Source: Actinomycetes bacterium
Lineage (GTDB): Bacteria > Actinomycetota > Actinomycetes > S36-B12 > GCA-2699445
Direction of reading: 5' to 3'
Assembly (NCBI GenBank): GCA_022600255.1
Contig: JAHZKU010000067.1
Span: 1 to 15,402 of the forward strand
DNA: 15,402 nucleotides
Shown here: in pieces, positions 7,401 to 13,929 of the stretch
Position numbering within the stretch: the first letter of the stretch is position 1
Layout of the letters: each line of letters begins with the position of its first letter
Notes under the pieces: generated by a model
Database searches by the model: none
What the model saw: only the letters and a program-made list of their open reading frames with translations
What the model was told of the DNA's origin: nothing
Translations under genes and position numbers: made by a program

Positions 7401-8750
7401 TCAGCCGGTGCAGATGTCATCGTTCGCGGCACGAACGGTGCGCTCGACGCTGGTGCTGGCCGAACGTACTGCATCCACTCCGGCATAGTCCGTGCCAATG
7501 TCGATTGCGAAGACTCCGCCCATACCGGGCACCTCTTGGTACTGCGCATTGGGCAACATGGCTTGCACGGTAGCCAGTGACTGTGCCCAGACCGGATCGT
7601 ATCGAACGATCGTTTGGGCACTTCCGGTTGCTGGCGCTCCGCTGGATAGGGCTTGCATACCCGCGTCTTGCAGGTCAGCCAACCCCTTAGCGGCCTGGTC
7701 GGCTGTGCCGCCGCTGACCGTGGCAGAGATGTCCCCAGGCGGCACGGTGACCACTTTGGCCTTCTTCGGCTGGGGCAGTGGTTCATCCGCGACGAGGCTG
7801 GCAAAGAGTTCTTTGGCGGCGGTGTCGTCCCACAACACGGTCGACTCGCCGTTGAACATGTGGCTGCCGTCGCTGACTGGGACCGTCGTGAACTTCACCT
7901 TGCCGAGTTCGACGTCGGCCACTCGCGCGGCCAAGGCCGCGACATCGTCCCGGCCTAGTCGCTCGTCCGTGGTGACGCTGGAAGTCGCGGCGTCGACGAA
8001 GTTGTTCAGCGCCAGTGGGTTCAGCAGTGTGCCGGAACCGGTGATTTTCTGAACCATCGCGGCCACGAACTTCTGCTGCCGTTGGGCGCGACCAAAGTCG
8101 TTGTCGATGTAGCGGGCGCGAACATAGGCCAAGGCCTGCTTGCCTTTGATCGTCTGCTGCCCGGCGGGCAGATCCAGCCCGGATCGTTCGTCGAACAGCG
8201 GTTCGGGTAAGCAGACTGGCACCCCGTCTACCGCATCCACCATTTTCAGAAAGCCCTGAAAGTTGATCTCCACATAGTGGTCGATGGTGACGCCCGTGGC
8301 TTGCTGTACGGCAGCTACGGTCGTTTTGGGGCCCCCGGTGGCGAAGGCAGAGTTGATCTTGCCTTGCCGCTGCGGCAGCGCTTCGCCTTCTGGGCTCGTG
8401 TGGGCGGGGATCGTGACCAAGGAGTCGCGAGGGATGCTGACGATACTGACGTTGTCGAGATCCTCACCAAGATGCAGCAGCATCATTGTGTCTGTATGAC
8501 GGCCGTAGTCCTCGTGGCCGGTGCGGAGGCGGTTCCGTTGTTTCTCCGACAGTCCGGTTCGGTCATCGGACCCGACGAGGAGCACGTTGATGGGTTGGCC
8601 ACTCCAACCGGGGCCCCCGCCGAGGCCGCCGAACACGTCAACCTTGGAAAGGCCGGAAAGATAGTGTTCGCTGGCGGCCCAACCGACCAGGCTCAAGCCT
8701 AGAAGGACCGCAGAAACGGTGACGAAAACGCCACGCACCACCCGTTTCAT
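7401..8750 (-). CDS. LytR-CpsA-Psr (LCP) family glycopolymer ligase with LytR_C domain
   Basis: LCP proteins transfer polymers from undecaprenyl-phosphate carriers to peptidoglycan (or arabinogalactan to peptidoglycan in mycobacteria) on the outer face of the membrane. From the ATG at 8750 the protein is 449 aa with one N-terminal membrane anchor (about residues 7-26). LCP-core motifs are INVLLVGSDDR (54-64), RHTDTMML (84-91), VSIVSIPRDS (101-110), KINSAFATGGP (131-141), and ALAYVRARYIDNDFGRAQRQQ (206-226). These provide the arginine and aspartate residues that bind pyrophosphate and metal. The last ~115 residues form a LytR_C-like domain. An in-frame upstream extension exists to 8864. The 8750 start is preferred because GGAG lies 10 nt upstream and the signal anchor then begins correctly. 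Confidence 0.92.
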   Translation of the reverse strand: MKRVVRGVFVTVSAVLLGLSLVGWAASEHYLSGLSKVDVFGGLGGGPGWSGQPINVLLVGSDDRTGLSEKQRNRLRTGHEDYGRHTDTMMLLHLGEDLDNVSIVSIPRDSLVTIPAHTSPEGEALPQRQGKINSAFATGGPKTTVAAVQQATGVTIDHYVEINFQGFLKMVDAVDGVPVCLPEPLFDERSGLDLPAGQQTIKGKQALAYVRARYIDNDFGRAQRQQKFVAAMVQKITGSGTLLNPLALNNFVDAATSSVTTDERLGRDDVAALAARVADVELGKVKFTTVPVSDGSHMFNGESTVLWDDTAAKELFASLVADEPLPQPKKAKVVTVPPGDISATVSGGTADQAAKGLADLQDAGMQALSSGAPATGSAQTIVRYDPVWAQSLATVQAMLPNAQYQEVPGMGGVFAIDIGTDYAGVDAVRSASTSVERTVRAANDDICTG

Positions 8751-8785
8751 ATTCGAAGGTCTCCAACCCGTTGTCCAAGACTTCG

Positions 8786-8791
8786 ATCCTA
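8786..8791 (-). promoter_or_regulatory. Possible -10 element of the LCP-UDP-glucose dehydrogenase operon
   Basis: TAGGAT on the minus strand, 35 nt before the LCP ATG, would give a leader of about 29 nt that contains the GGAG ribosome site. The inverted repeat at 8805-8820 overlies the -35 position. Confidence 0.35.
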
Positions 8792-8804
8792 GGTCACCAA
8801 ACCT

Positions 8805-8820
8805 GCATTCCTGAGAATGC
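8805..8820. repeat. Perfect inverted repeat in the divergent LCP/GT2 intergenic region
   Basis: GCATTC-CTGA-GAATGC, with two 6-bp arms and a 4-bp centre. It lies in the 138-bp divergent region, over the expected -35 of the LCP promoter and about 55 bp upstream of the GT2 -10. This is a plausible operator for a dimeric regulator. No regulator gene is nearby, and the arms are short enough to arise by chance. Confidence 0.3.
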
Positions 8821-8873
8821 CGTCGCGTGTTGCACAGCCAGCGACAGAAGAGACGCGCACCCAACGCGGGCGA

Positions 8874-8879
8874 TAGAGT
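8874..8879 (+). promoter_or_regulatory. Possible -10 element of the GT2 gene
   Basis: TAGAGT (TAnnnT) ends 9 nt before the ATG at 8889. There is no clear Shine-Dalgarno, so a leaderless or nearly leaderless message is likely. Confidence 0.3.
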
Positions 8880-8888
8880 GGGCAGGCT

Positions 8889-9959
8889 ATGCCAGCCTCA
8901 AGGAATGTCTCAAGCGACCCGGGCGCTACCCCGGTAGCCTTCGGCGCAGCGGTGCAAGAACCCGCCGTCGAGAGACCGCGGGGTGCTTCAGTGGTGATAC
9001 CGGTTCTGAACGAGGAACACCACCTGCGTGACGCTGTACAACGGGTGCTGGATCAGGACTACGCCGGTCCGTTGGAGGTCGTGCTGGCGCTTGGTCCCAG
9101 CAAGGACCGCACGGATCGGATCGCTGCTGACATCGCGGCGACCGACCCGCGTGTGCGGCTCGTGGCGAATCCGAGTGGGCGCACCCCGGCCGGACTGAAC
9201 GCGGCGATTGCGGTGACACAGTACGACCTCGTTGTGCGCATCGATGGACACGCGTTGATTCCACGCGATTACTTGGCAGTTGCGGAGGCGGAACTGGCTG
9301 CGACCGGTGCGGACAATGTGGGTGGCGTCATGGCCGCCGAAGGTGTGAGCGACTTCCAGAAGGCGGTCGCTAGGGCAATGACCACCAAACTCGGGGTGGG
9401 TGCTGCCACCTTCCACGTGGGTGGCGAGGCGGGTCCCACGTTGACTGTCTATCTGGGGGCTTTCCGCGCCGCAGCGTTGGCGCGGGTCGGGGGGTACGAC
9501 GAGACGTTCCAACGGGCGCAGGATTGGGAGATGAACCACCGGATAAGGGCCACTGGTGGTCAGGTGTGGTTCACTCCACGGATGCGGGTGACATACCGAC
9601 CCCGCCGATCCCCGAAAGCCTTGGCCAAGCAGTATTTCAACTACGGGCGCTGGCGCCGCGTGCTGGCGCGGCGCTACCCCGAAACCGTGTCCGTTCGATA
9701 TCTGGCGGCGCCTGCCGCGACGCTCGGCGTGGTAGGCGGCAGCGCCATGGCACTCGCGAGTCGATGGGGGCCCCGTTGGCTTGCAATTGGTGCCATCGCA
9801 CCAGCTGGGTACACCGTTTTGGTGGTTGTCGGATCAGTGGCTAACGCAGCGGGCCTGCCACTGAAAGCCAAGCTCTGGCTGCCGGTGGTCTACGCCACCA
9901 TGCACCACAGTTGGGGTTTGGGTTTCCTGACCAGTCCGCCTGGGCTGGGCCGGGAATAG
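8889..9959 (+). CDS. Family 2 glycosyltransferase, ExoA-like
   Basis: A 356-aa glycosyltransferase with a GT-A catalytic domain and a hydrophobic C-terminus, probably making a cell-envelope glycan on the inner membrane face. ASVVIPVLNEEHHLRDAV (residues 33-50) opens the nucleotide-sugar fold, and VVRIDGHALIP holds the metal-binding Asp region (D119). GGYDETFQRAQDWEMNHRIR (201-220) carries the acceptor/catalytic region, and NYGRWRR resembles the (Q/R)xxRW motif of processive enzymes. Hydrophobic segments follow from about residue 263. The layout resembles ExoA, a succinoglycan glucosyltransferase. Donor and acceptor are unknown. It is divergent from the LCP-UDP-glucose dehydrogenase operon, which supports a shared envelope polysaccharide role. 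It is the last intact core gene before the eroded region. Confidence 0.88.
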   Translation: MPASRNVSSDPGATPVAFGAAVQEPAVERPRGASVVIPVLNEEHHLRDAVQRVLDQDYAGPLEVVLALGPSKDRTDRIAADIAATDPRVRLVANPSGRTPAGLNAAIAVTQYDLVVRIDGHALIPRDYLAVAEAELAATGADNVGGVMAAEGVSDFQKAVARAMTTKLGVGAATFHVGGEAGPTLTVYLGAFRAAALARVGGYDETFQRAQDWEMNHRIRATGGQVWFTPRMRVTYRPRRSPKALAKQYFNYGRWRRVLARRYPETVSVRYLAAPAATLGVVGGSAMALASRWGPRWLAIGAIAPAGYTVLVVVGSVANAAGLPLKAKLWLPVVYATMHHSWGLGFLTSPPGLGRE

Positions 9960-10040
9960 CCGGGGCCCTAGCCGCTTGTTCGCGGGACAAAAGGCTGCGA
10001 AACTTAGGTGGCGCTGCGCTGGGCCAGGGAGGAGCGATCG

Positions 10041-10372
10041 ATGGGTGAGGTCTTGGCACGTGAACTGAACCATCATGCGTGTCCGCGGTGCGGTCAGCCG
10101 GCGCCGCTCAATGCGTGGGGGCGACCGAAGGTCTAGTGCTCGGATGAGTGCTGGCGGCTGCCAACCTGCTGTAGCCGGAGGATATCACTCGGATCTGGCA
10201 GGCCATGCCGTCGCGACTGCGCAGGGTCGTCGACCGTCTGCCCCTGCATCCCGTCAGTCCGGTCACCGGGGTGCCGTTGCTGCCGCCAGCGGCAACAGAC
10301 GAGGTGCGCCGACTTGAGGAGATCATCATCAGGGAACGCTGGGAGCTGCGGCAGCTCTACGACGCTCACTGA
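10041..10372 (+). pseudogene. Small zinc-ribbon protein, broken by amber codon and frameshift
   Basis: A strong ribosome site (GGGAGGAG) precedes ATG 10041, which opens MGEVLARELNHHACPRCGQP and continues to WGRPKV, then TAG at 10134-10136. Reading on gives CSDECWR, so the amber codon sits where related CxxC...RPxxYCSxxC ribbons have Tyr (TAC/TAT). The frame then shifts. The C-terminal part, from EDITRIWQAMPSRLRRVV (10178 on) to RLEEIIIRERWELRQLYDAH, is in another frame, right after a second TAG at 10172-10174. The two halves look like one former protein of about 110 aa with four cysteines and a helical charged tail. The family assignment rests on the cysteine pattern from memory. Its end overlaps the convergent methyltransferase remnant by 7 bp. 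Confidence 0.5.
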
Positions 10373-10971
10373 TGGCGGCGATTCCCACCATCGGTCAGTC
10401 CGACTGACTGCAGCAGTCTGCGATCATCCGCACTGAGCTCGATTCCAGGGTCCGCCTCAGTGGCCGCCAGAATCAGCTCCGCGGCCTGCTCCGGGTTTCC
10501 GTGGCTCATCTGGTGGCGCCGGCCCCGGTTCAGCAACTCAGCAGCCGCCTCGCTGCCGTGAGGTTTCACGGCCCTCATCTGATCCGGGGTGAGGGGCACC
10601 AGTGGATCGAGCCGCCACAGCCCCAGCGATCGATCGAGATTGGCCGGATCAGGGCCTCCGTCGACCAGATGCGGATCCGGTACAAGAGTGGAGGGGGCCG
10701 GGAGGTTGAAAGGTTCGGCCTGGAGCTTGATTCTTCTGAAGGTATTGTCCCGCAGATCGACGTTCTCAGTGTCCACTAACGTGCCTGCGAGCAGGTAGGT
10801 GCTCCCGCTCGCGATCAGGTTGTTGAGAGCCCGCATGTTCTCCCAGTACGACAGATGGATCGAAAGGTCGCGGAAGATGATGCATTCAGCCTTGGGCGGA
10901 ACATCGGCGACAATGTCCAGGAGCGTGAAGGGTGGCTCAGTCTCTTCCTCGCGCAGCCGGAGAGCCGGATG
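10366..10971 (-). pseudogene. Class I SAM-dependent methyltransferase remnant, N-terminal half missing
   Basis: The frame contains LDIVADVPPKAECIIFRDLS, then IHLSYWENMRALNNLIASG and STYLLAGT. These match the 'acidic-xx-(I/L)CRD.(L/V)HLSF...AL.N...SGS.YLL.TT' stretch of a class I methyltransferase family. PFNLPAPSTL and DRSLGLWRLD follow, as in that family. The frame is closed upstream by a stop at 10974-10972, and no SAM-binding motif I (DxxCG-like) could be found upstream in any frame. The only in-frame ATG (10836) falls inside the domain. I therefore call it a 5'-truncated remnant. It may once have belonged with the glycosyltransferase cassette next door, but this is inference. Confidence 0.55.
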
Positions 10972-11104
10972 CTACGGGACATGGTGAACGGGCTTCGCCG
11001 TAGCAATGTTCCAGCAGTGAGAATCCCGCAGCGTCTGCGGGCGAACATTCAGCAGGAGTTGGTGCCGTCCCCTGACGGTGAACGAATCATCCCGAGGATC
11101 ACAG

Positions 11105-11389
11105 ATGGCACTACTGGTTTCTGACAGGTACCGATTCATCATCAGCGCCGACTCCTTCGGTGATTGGATCGGCATCACGACGAGCGATCCATACTTGGAT
11201 CTCGGTGCGGCGCTCACTCCGGACTCGCCCGGCCCCAACGTCCTGCGGCGATTCCCCGAGTACAACGAATACGAGCGATTCTCACTCAGTGGTGATGGTG
11301 CTGAGTGGGGGGCGGCCGGGCCTGTGCCGGGTGAGTCCGAGGTGGCGCTCTTCCTCGACCGGATTGGCTGGTCCGTAACGGATGCCTGA
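11105..11389 (+). CDS. Unknown 94-aa protein, first ORF of the glycosyltransferase cassette
   Basis: I do not recognise this family. Start ATG 11105 has a good GAGGA ribosome site 6 nt upstream, better than an in-frame upstream ATG at 11078. The product is soluble and mixed alpha/beta in look, with no signal peptide or membrane segment. It is rich in acidic and aromatic residues (DSFGDWIGITTSDPYLDLG, FPEYNEYERFSL). The stop overlaps the next ORF's ATG by 8 bp, which suggests translational coupling with the TPR-like gene. Expression of the cassette is plausible, given the ribosome site and spacing. Confidence 0.45.
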   Translation: MALLVSDRYRFIISADSFGDWIGITTSDPYLDLGAALTPDSPGPNVLRRFPEYNEYERFSLSGDGAEWGAAGPVPGESEVALFLDRIGWSVTDA

Positions 11390-11711
11390 TTCTAGCTTCG
11401 AGACGGCCTGGCGCCTCATGGTCGAGAAGGAGTTCGCGCGTGCTGCGGCACTCTTCGAGGAGGTCGTCGCTGCTCGGGCACCCTTCGAGGTCCGGGCCAG
11501 GGCGCTCGACAGCGCACTGTTCAACTTGATGAAAGCCCGTCAGCCTGAACGTCACGGAGCGCTGATCAGCAGGGTGAAGGACACCGACCCCTACCTCCTC
11601 ACGTATCTGCATCACGAGGCAAGCCGGCAGCTGGCAGCCCGCCAGTATGACGAGTTCTGGCGGACCGCTGCTGTGCTGCCGCAGCACCACGCCGAGATGA
11701 TGGGGCCCTAG
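11382..11711 (+). CDS. TPR-like helical protein, second ORF of the cassette
   Basis: A 109-aa, wholly helical-looking protein with repeat-like pairs: ETAWRLMVEKEFARAAALFE, then FEVRARALDSALFNLMKARQ, then LLTYLHHEASRQLAARQYDEF. The spacing of A/L/F and the 'A..LFEE' phrases resemble tetratricopeptide helices. This is a weak, pattern-based call. It starts inside the end of the upstream ORF. It ends with a TAG at 11709-11711 that is in the same frame as the downstream glycosyltransferase ORF, with only 18 bases to that ORF's ATG. In other bacteria TPR segments are found fused to glycosyltransferase domains. This may therefore be the N-terminal part of a single split protein. Confidence 0.45.
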   Translation: MPDSSFETAWRLMVEKEFARAAALFEEVVAARAPFEVRARALDSALFNLMKARQPERHGALISRVKDTDPYLLTYLHHEASRQLAARQYDEFWRTAAVLPQHHAEMMGP

Positions 11712-11729
11712 TCCCGGGGACTGAACACC

Positions 11730-12488
11730 ATGCCGCGTGACCGTGCCTGGAGCAGGGCGCCAGTGAGCGCTGGCCCGGTGCTGGATCGTGAGCAGCTACC
11801 GCCGGCCGGGCAGAGCGATGTCTGCCTGTTCTCCGCTGACAGCTCATACTTCCTCGACTTCGCCGACATTCCGCTGAGATCGGCGACAGAGGCGGGCTGG
11901 GATGTGCACTTCCACTTCCATGTCATGAACCCGACTCCAGAAGCTCTGGATCGCGCTGCCATGCTGCGCAAGCAGTTTCCCATGAGCGTGAGCTTCGCTG
12001 ACGTGCCACCGAGCAAGGCGCTCTATGCCTCGGGGCGGTACCTCATCGCCGAACAGGTCATGCAGCACTGTGACAGGCCCATCTGGATCATGGACATCGA
12101 CCTAGCATATGAGGATTCCCCCAGTGAGCTGTTCGGATCCATGGGCTGGCGCCGCGATGCCCTTGGCCTGCGCTACACGGATGATCTGGCCCTTCCCTGG
12201 CAACGGATGACCGCGAATGCGATGTACGTGCCTCCGACTGGGCAGGGGCGCGCCTACCTCGGCCTCGTCGCACACTTCTTGAAGCTGCACCTGCTAAGCG
12301 GACCGGTCGGGCGTGATCTGTGGTGGGTGGATCAGAACGCCCTGATCTTCGCGCTGCTGGAGACCAGCGAGAGATACTCCGAGCCGTGGCAGGTGTGGGG
12401 TCCGCGATTGCCTAGGATCCTTCGGCTGCCCGAGCTGTACAAGCCAAGCGCGCAGGAGCGCCGGCAGACGCTTACATCACCCCAGTGA
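11730..12488 (+). CDS. GT-A-like glycosyltransferase, third ORF of the cassette, 3' end possibly truncated
   Basis: A 252-aa protein resembling GT-A-fold nucleotide-diphospho-sugar transferases. After about 30 linker-like residues the fold starts with VCLFSADSSYFLDFADIPLR (31-50) and VHFHFHVMNPTP (59-70). The metal-binding DxD is D122-I-D124 in WIMDIDLAYEDSP. WWVDQNALIFAL (about 198-209) carries the Asp-Gln typical of this group, and a PELYKPSAQERR tail follows. Substrate and product are unknown. A weak GGGG ribosome site lies about 10 nt before ATG 11730. It ends at the point where a truncated YdeI gene on the other strand also ends, so its last residues (QTLTSPQ) may be acquired from foreign sequence at a junction. 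The DxD is intact, so it could still be active. Confidence 0.6.
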   Translation: MPRDRAWSRAPVSAGPVLDREQLPPAGQSDVCLFSADSSYFLDFADIPLRSATEAGWDVHFHFHVMNPTPEALDRAAMLRKQFPMSVSFADVPPSKALYASGRYLIAEQVMQHCDRPIWIMDIDLAYEDSPSELFGSMGWRRDALGLRYTDDLALPWQRMTANAMYVPPTGQGRAYLGLVAHFLKLHLLSGPVGRDLWWVDQNALIFALLETSERYSEPWQVWGPRLPRILRLPELYKPSAQERRQTLTSPQ

Positions 12489-12687
12489 GGATAGTCGCGA
12501 TGTTGCGGTTGGCGTGCAGATAGCAGGGGTGGCCCCACTTGACTGTCTCAGCCAGACCCGCGTCCAGACAGATCCCGCGCAGTTCCTTCAACCCAGCTGC
12601 CCAGTGCCGCGTGGAACAGTCCGGAGTTGCGAAGCGGTCACAGCGGCCGCAGCCTTTGTCGAAATAGTCAGCAACGATCGTGATCAT
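12472..12687 (-). pseudogene. YdeI/OmpD-associated family protein, 3'-truncated
   Basis: The 71-aa frame starts MITIVADYFDKGCGRCDRFA and continues TPDCSTRHWAAGLKELRGIC, LDAGLAETVKWGHPCYLHAN, RNIATIL. This is the conserved N-terminus of the YdeI/OmpD-associated (DUF1801-like) family, whose members are usually about 190-200 aa. The start is good: GGGAGGG lies about 10 nt upstream of ATG 12687. Likeness is lost after NRNIA (near 12495), and a stop follows at 12474-12472, inside the end of the convergent glycosyltransferase ORF. The gene has lost roughly two thirds of its length at a recombination junction. The function of the intact family is poorly defined. Confidence 0.75.
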
Positions 12688-12738
12688 GCCGGTGATGTCC
12701 CTCCCGCGATACTTTCGTGGCCTCCTGAAGCCCCAGAG

Positions 12739-12754
12739 GGAACCATCTGGTTCC
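12739..12754. repeat. Perfect inverted repeat upstream of the truncated YdeI gene
   Basis: GGAACC-ATCT-GGTTCC, with 6-bp arms and a 4-bp centre, lies 52-67 bp upstream of the YdeI-fragment start. It may be an operator or chance. A further GGTTCC half-site lies at 12789-12794. Confidence 0.25.
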
Positions 12755-13647
12755 GACCGTTCTCTGAGATAGGGATTTTCTTAGTATCGGTTCCGAATCC
12801 AACGGACATGAAATGCCAGTCAACAACTATGCGTAGGCTATCGCGCCCCATCTCACGTTTAGTGACGTGAACGTTCTGGAAGTGGGATGCCCCGACCTGC
12901 CATGGGGTCCTTGGCCCACCGAAAGCCTGCCACCTGAGGCTCAAACCTCACCAAATGGCCACCAGAAACGATCAAACTGGCACGTTTTCGTGCTTCAGGC
13001 CCGAATCCCATGGTCGAACGAGCTGATATCCGTTGGACCCGGAACCATTACTACCTGTACCCCGATTAGGAGCAGAAGTCCGTCCCAGGCGGTGTTGGGT
13101 TTTCAAGCGTCTCCGCTGCACCCGGGAATTCCGGTCCAAGCCTCGGCCCACTCAGGGGGGTGGTCCATGTCGCGGAGGGTGGCGAGTTCGCTTTGGCTCA
13201 CCCTTGTGCCATGCCAGCGGCACCGCGCCGATCTTCGGGGTCTTGGATGACGCCAAGCGGTTCGGCCGCGAATCGGCGAGCTGGTCCGTCGGCGCGGCGG
13301 AGCTTGCCACAATCACCGCAGCGGTTTTCGTGTACCTGCAGTTCCCCTTCGCCGCTGCGAGTAGCCCACCTGAATTTCTGGGTTGCCCATTCACCTGGTC
13401 CCGGTCGCCAGCTTTCCTCGATCCCACTCCACACCCCAATTTCAAGCGTGACGATGCCACCGAGCTCCTCAAATCTCTGCCGGAGTAGGGGCGGTCGCCA
13501 CGAAGAAAACCGCTTGCGCAGGCAGCCACGTCATCAGCTCCGCTCGGATGCAGTCCGCTCGCTTGGCCACACCGCAGCCTATCCTCCCGCCTACCAGCAA
13601 GCCATCAGCGACGGTTCACTACCGAATAGGCCCGCGTCAAGTCACGG

Positions 13648-13668
13648 TTGACACATCCGATCTGTCAA
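13648..13668. repeat. Inverted repeat TTGACA-N9-TGTCAA
   Basis: Two perfect 6-bp arms 9 bp apart, followed by a further TTGAC at 13676-13680. The left arm equals a consensus -35, but no TAnnnT -10 lies at the right distance. It could be an operator for a dimeric regulator. Support is weak. Confidence 0.2.
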
Positions 13669-13724
13669 GGCTGGATTGACGCATGGGTTTGAGTCGTTGG
13701 CCGTCCATCAGTCAGCGTTCTAGT

Positions 13725-13752
13725 GGTTCCCGTAGCATCCGGCGAGAAATGG
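13725..13752 (+). repeat. 28-bp direct repeat, copy 1
   Basis: The sequence begins GGTTCCCGTAGC and ends GGCGAGAAATGG, and is identical to copy 2 at 14747-14774. Flanking bases differ on both sides. It lies about 180 bp upstream of the lipoprotein gene. Confidence 0.9.
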
Positions 13753-13929
13753 TCGGCGGGTTCAAGGGGGAGATTACTACCCAAAGGCCTGTCCGCCACC
13801 GGGCAGATTCTCATGCCCCTTGACAATCCGTGCCGCTCACCGCGCCTCGAACAGTTGGACCTGATTCACTAGATGAGGTGCACCGTGCGCCGGCGGCAGG
13901 TTCAGCAGCAGCAGAGGCAAGGTGGACAG

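Larger units (their letters stand above)
12688..13724. other. About 1 kb without a convincing gene; possible pseudogene debris
   Basis: No frame here has both a ribosome site and a family I recognise. The first part (about 12760-12880) is visibly less GC-rich than its surroundings. On the minus strand, about 13500-13100, protein-like pieces occur in successive frames. One has a CxxC (HENRCGDCGKLRRADGPARR, about 13330-13271, ending at a stop at 13200-13198). Another is CRWHGTRVSQSELATLRDMD followed by HPPEWAEAW. This is what a frameshifted old gene would look like, but I cannot name one. A minus-strand frame 12944-12684 overlaps the YdeI start by 4 bp (ATGA) but has only a TTG start and unusual codon use. 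It is not called. Confidence 0.4.

Noticed and set aside
8751..8864. 38-residue N-terminal extension of the LCP protein
   Set aside because: It would precede the membrane anchor with a Cys/Arg/Trp-rich non-signal sequence and overlap the promoter region. ATG 8750 has a GGAG site and a normal anchor.
10855..11124. 89-codon plus-strand frame
   Set aside because: It is antisense to the methyltransferase remnant and overlaps the start of the well-supported 94-aa gene. No ribosome site.
10134..11711. Several amber (TAG) codons interrupt otherwise good frames, hinting at stop-codon recoding
   Set aside because: TAG is used as the normal final stop by intact genes here (birA, cyclase, purE, UDP-glucose dehydrogenase, GT2), and the broken genes also have frameshifts and truncations. 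Ordinary decay is simpler.
12684..12944. 86-codon minus-strand frame overlapping the YdeI start by ATGA
   Set aside because: Only a TTG start without a ribosome site, codon use unlike neighbouring genes, and no recognisable motif. The 4-bp overlap is likely chance.
13033..13488. 151-codon plus-strand frame
   Set aside because: No ribosome site, Arg/Pro-rich composition typical of a shadow frame in GC-rich DNA, and better protein-like pieces on the other strand.
13820..13825. Consensus -35 TTGACA upstream of the lipoprotein gene
   Set aside because: No TAnnnT or TATAAT-like -10 at 16-18 bp, so no promoter call is made.
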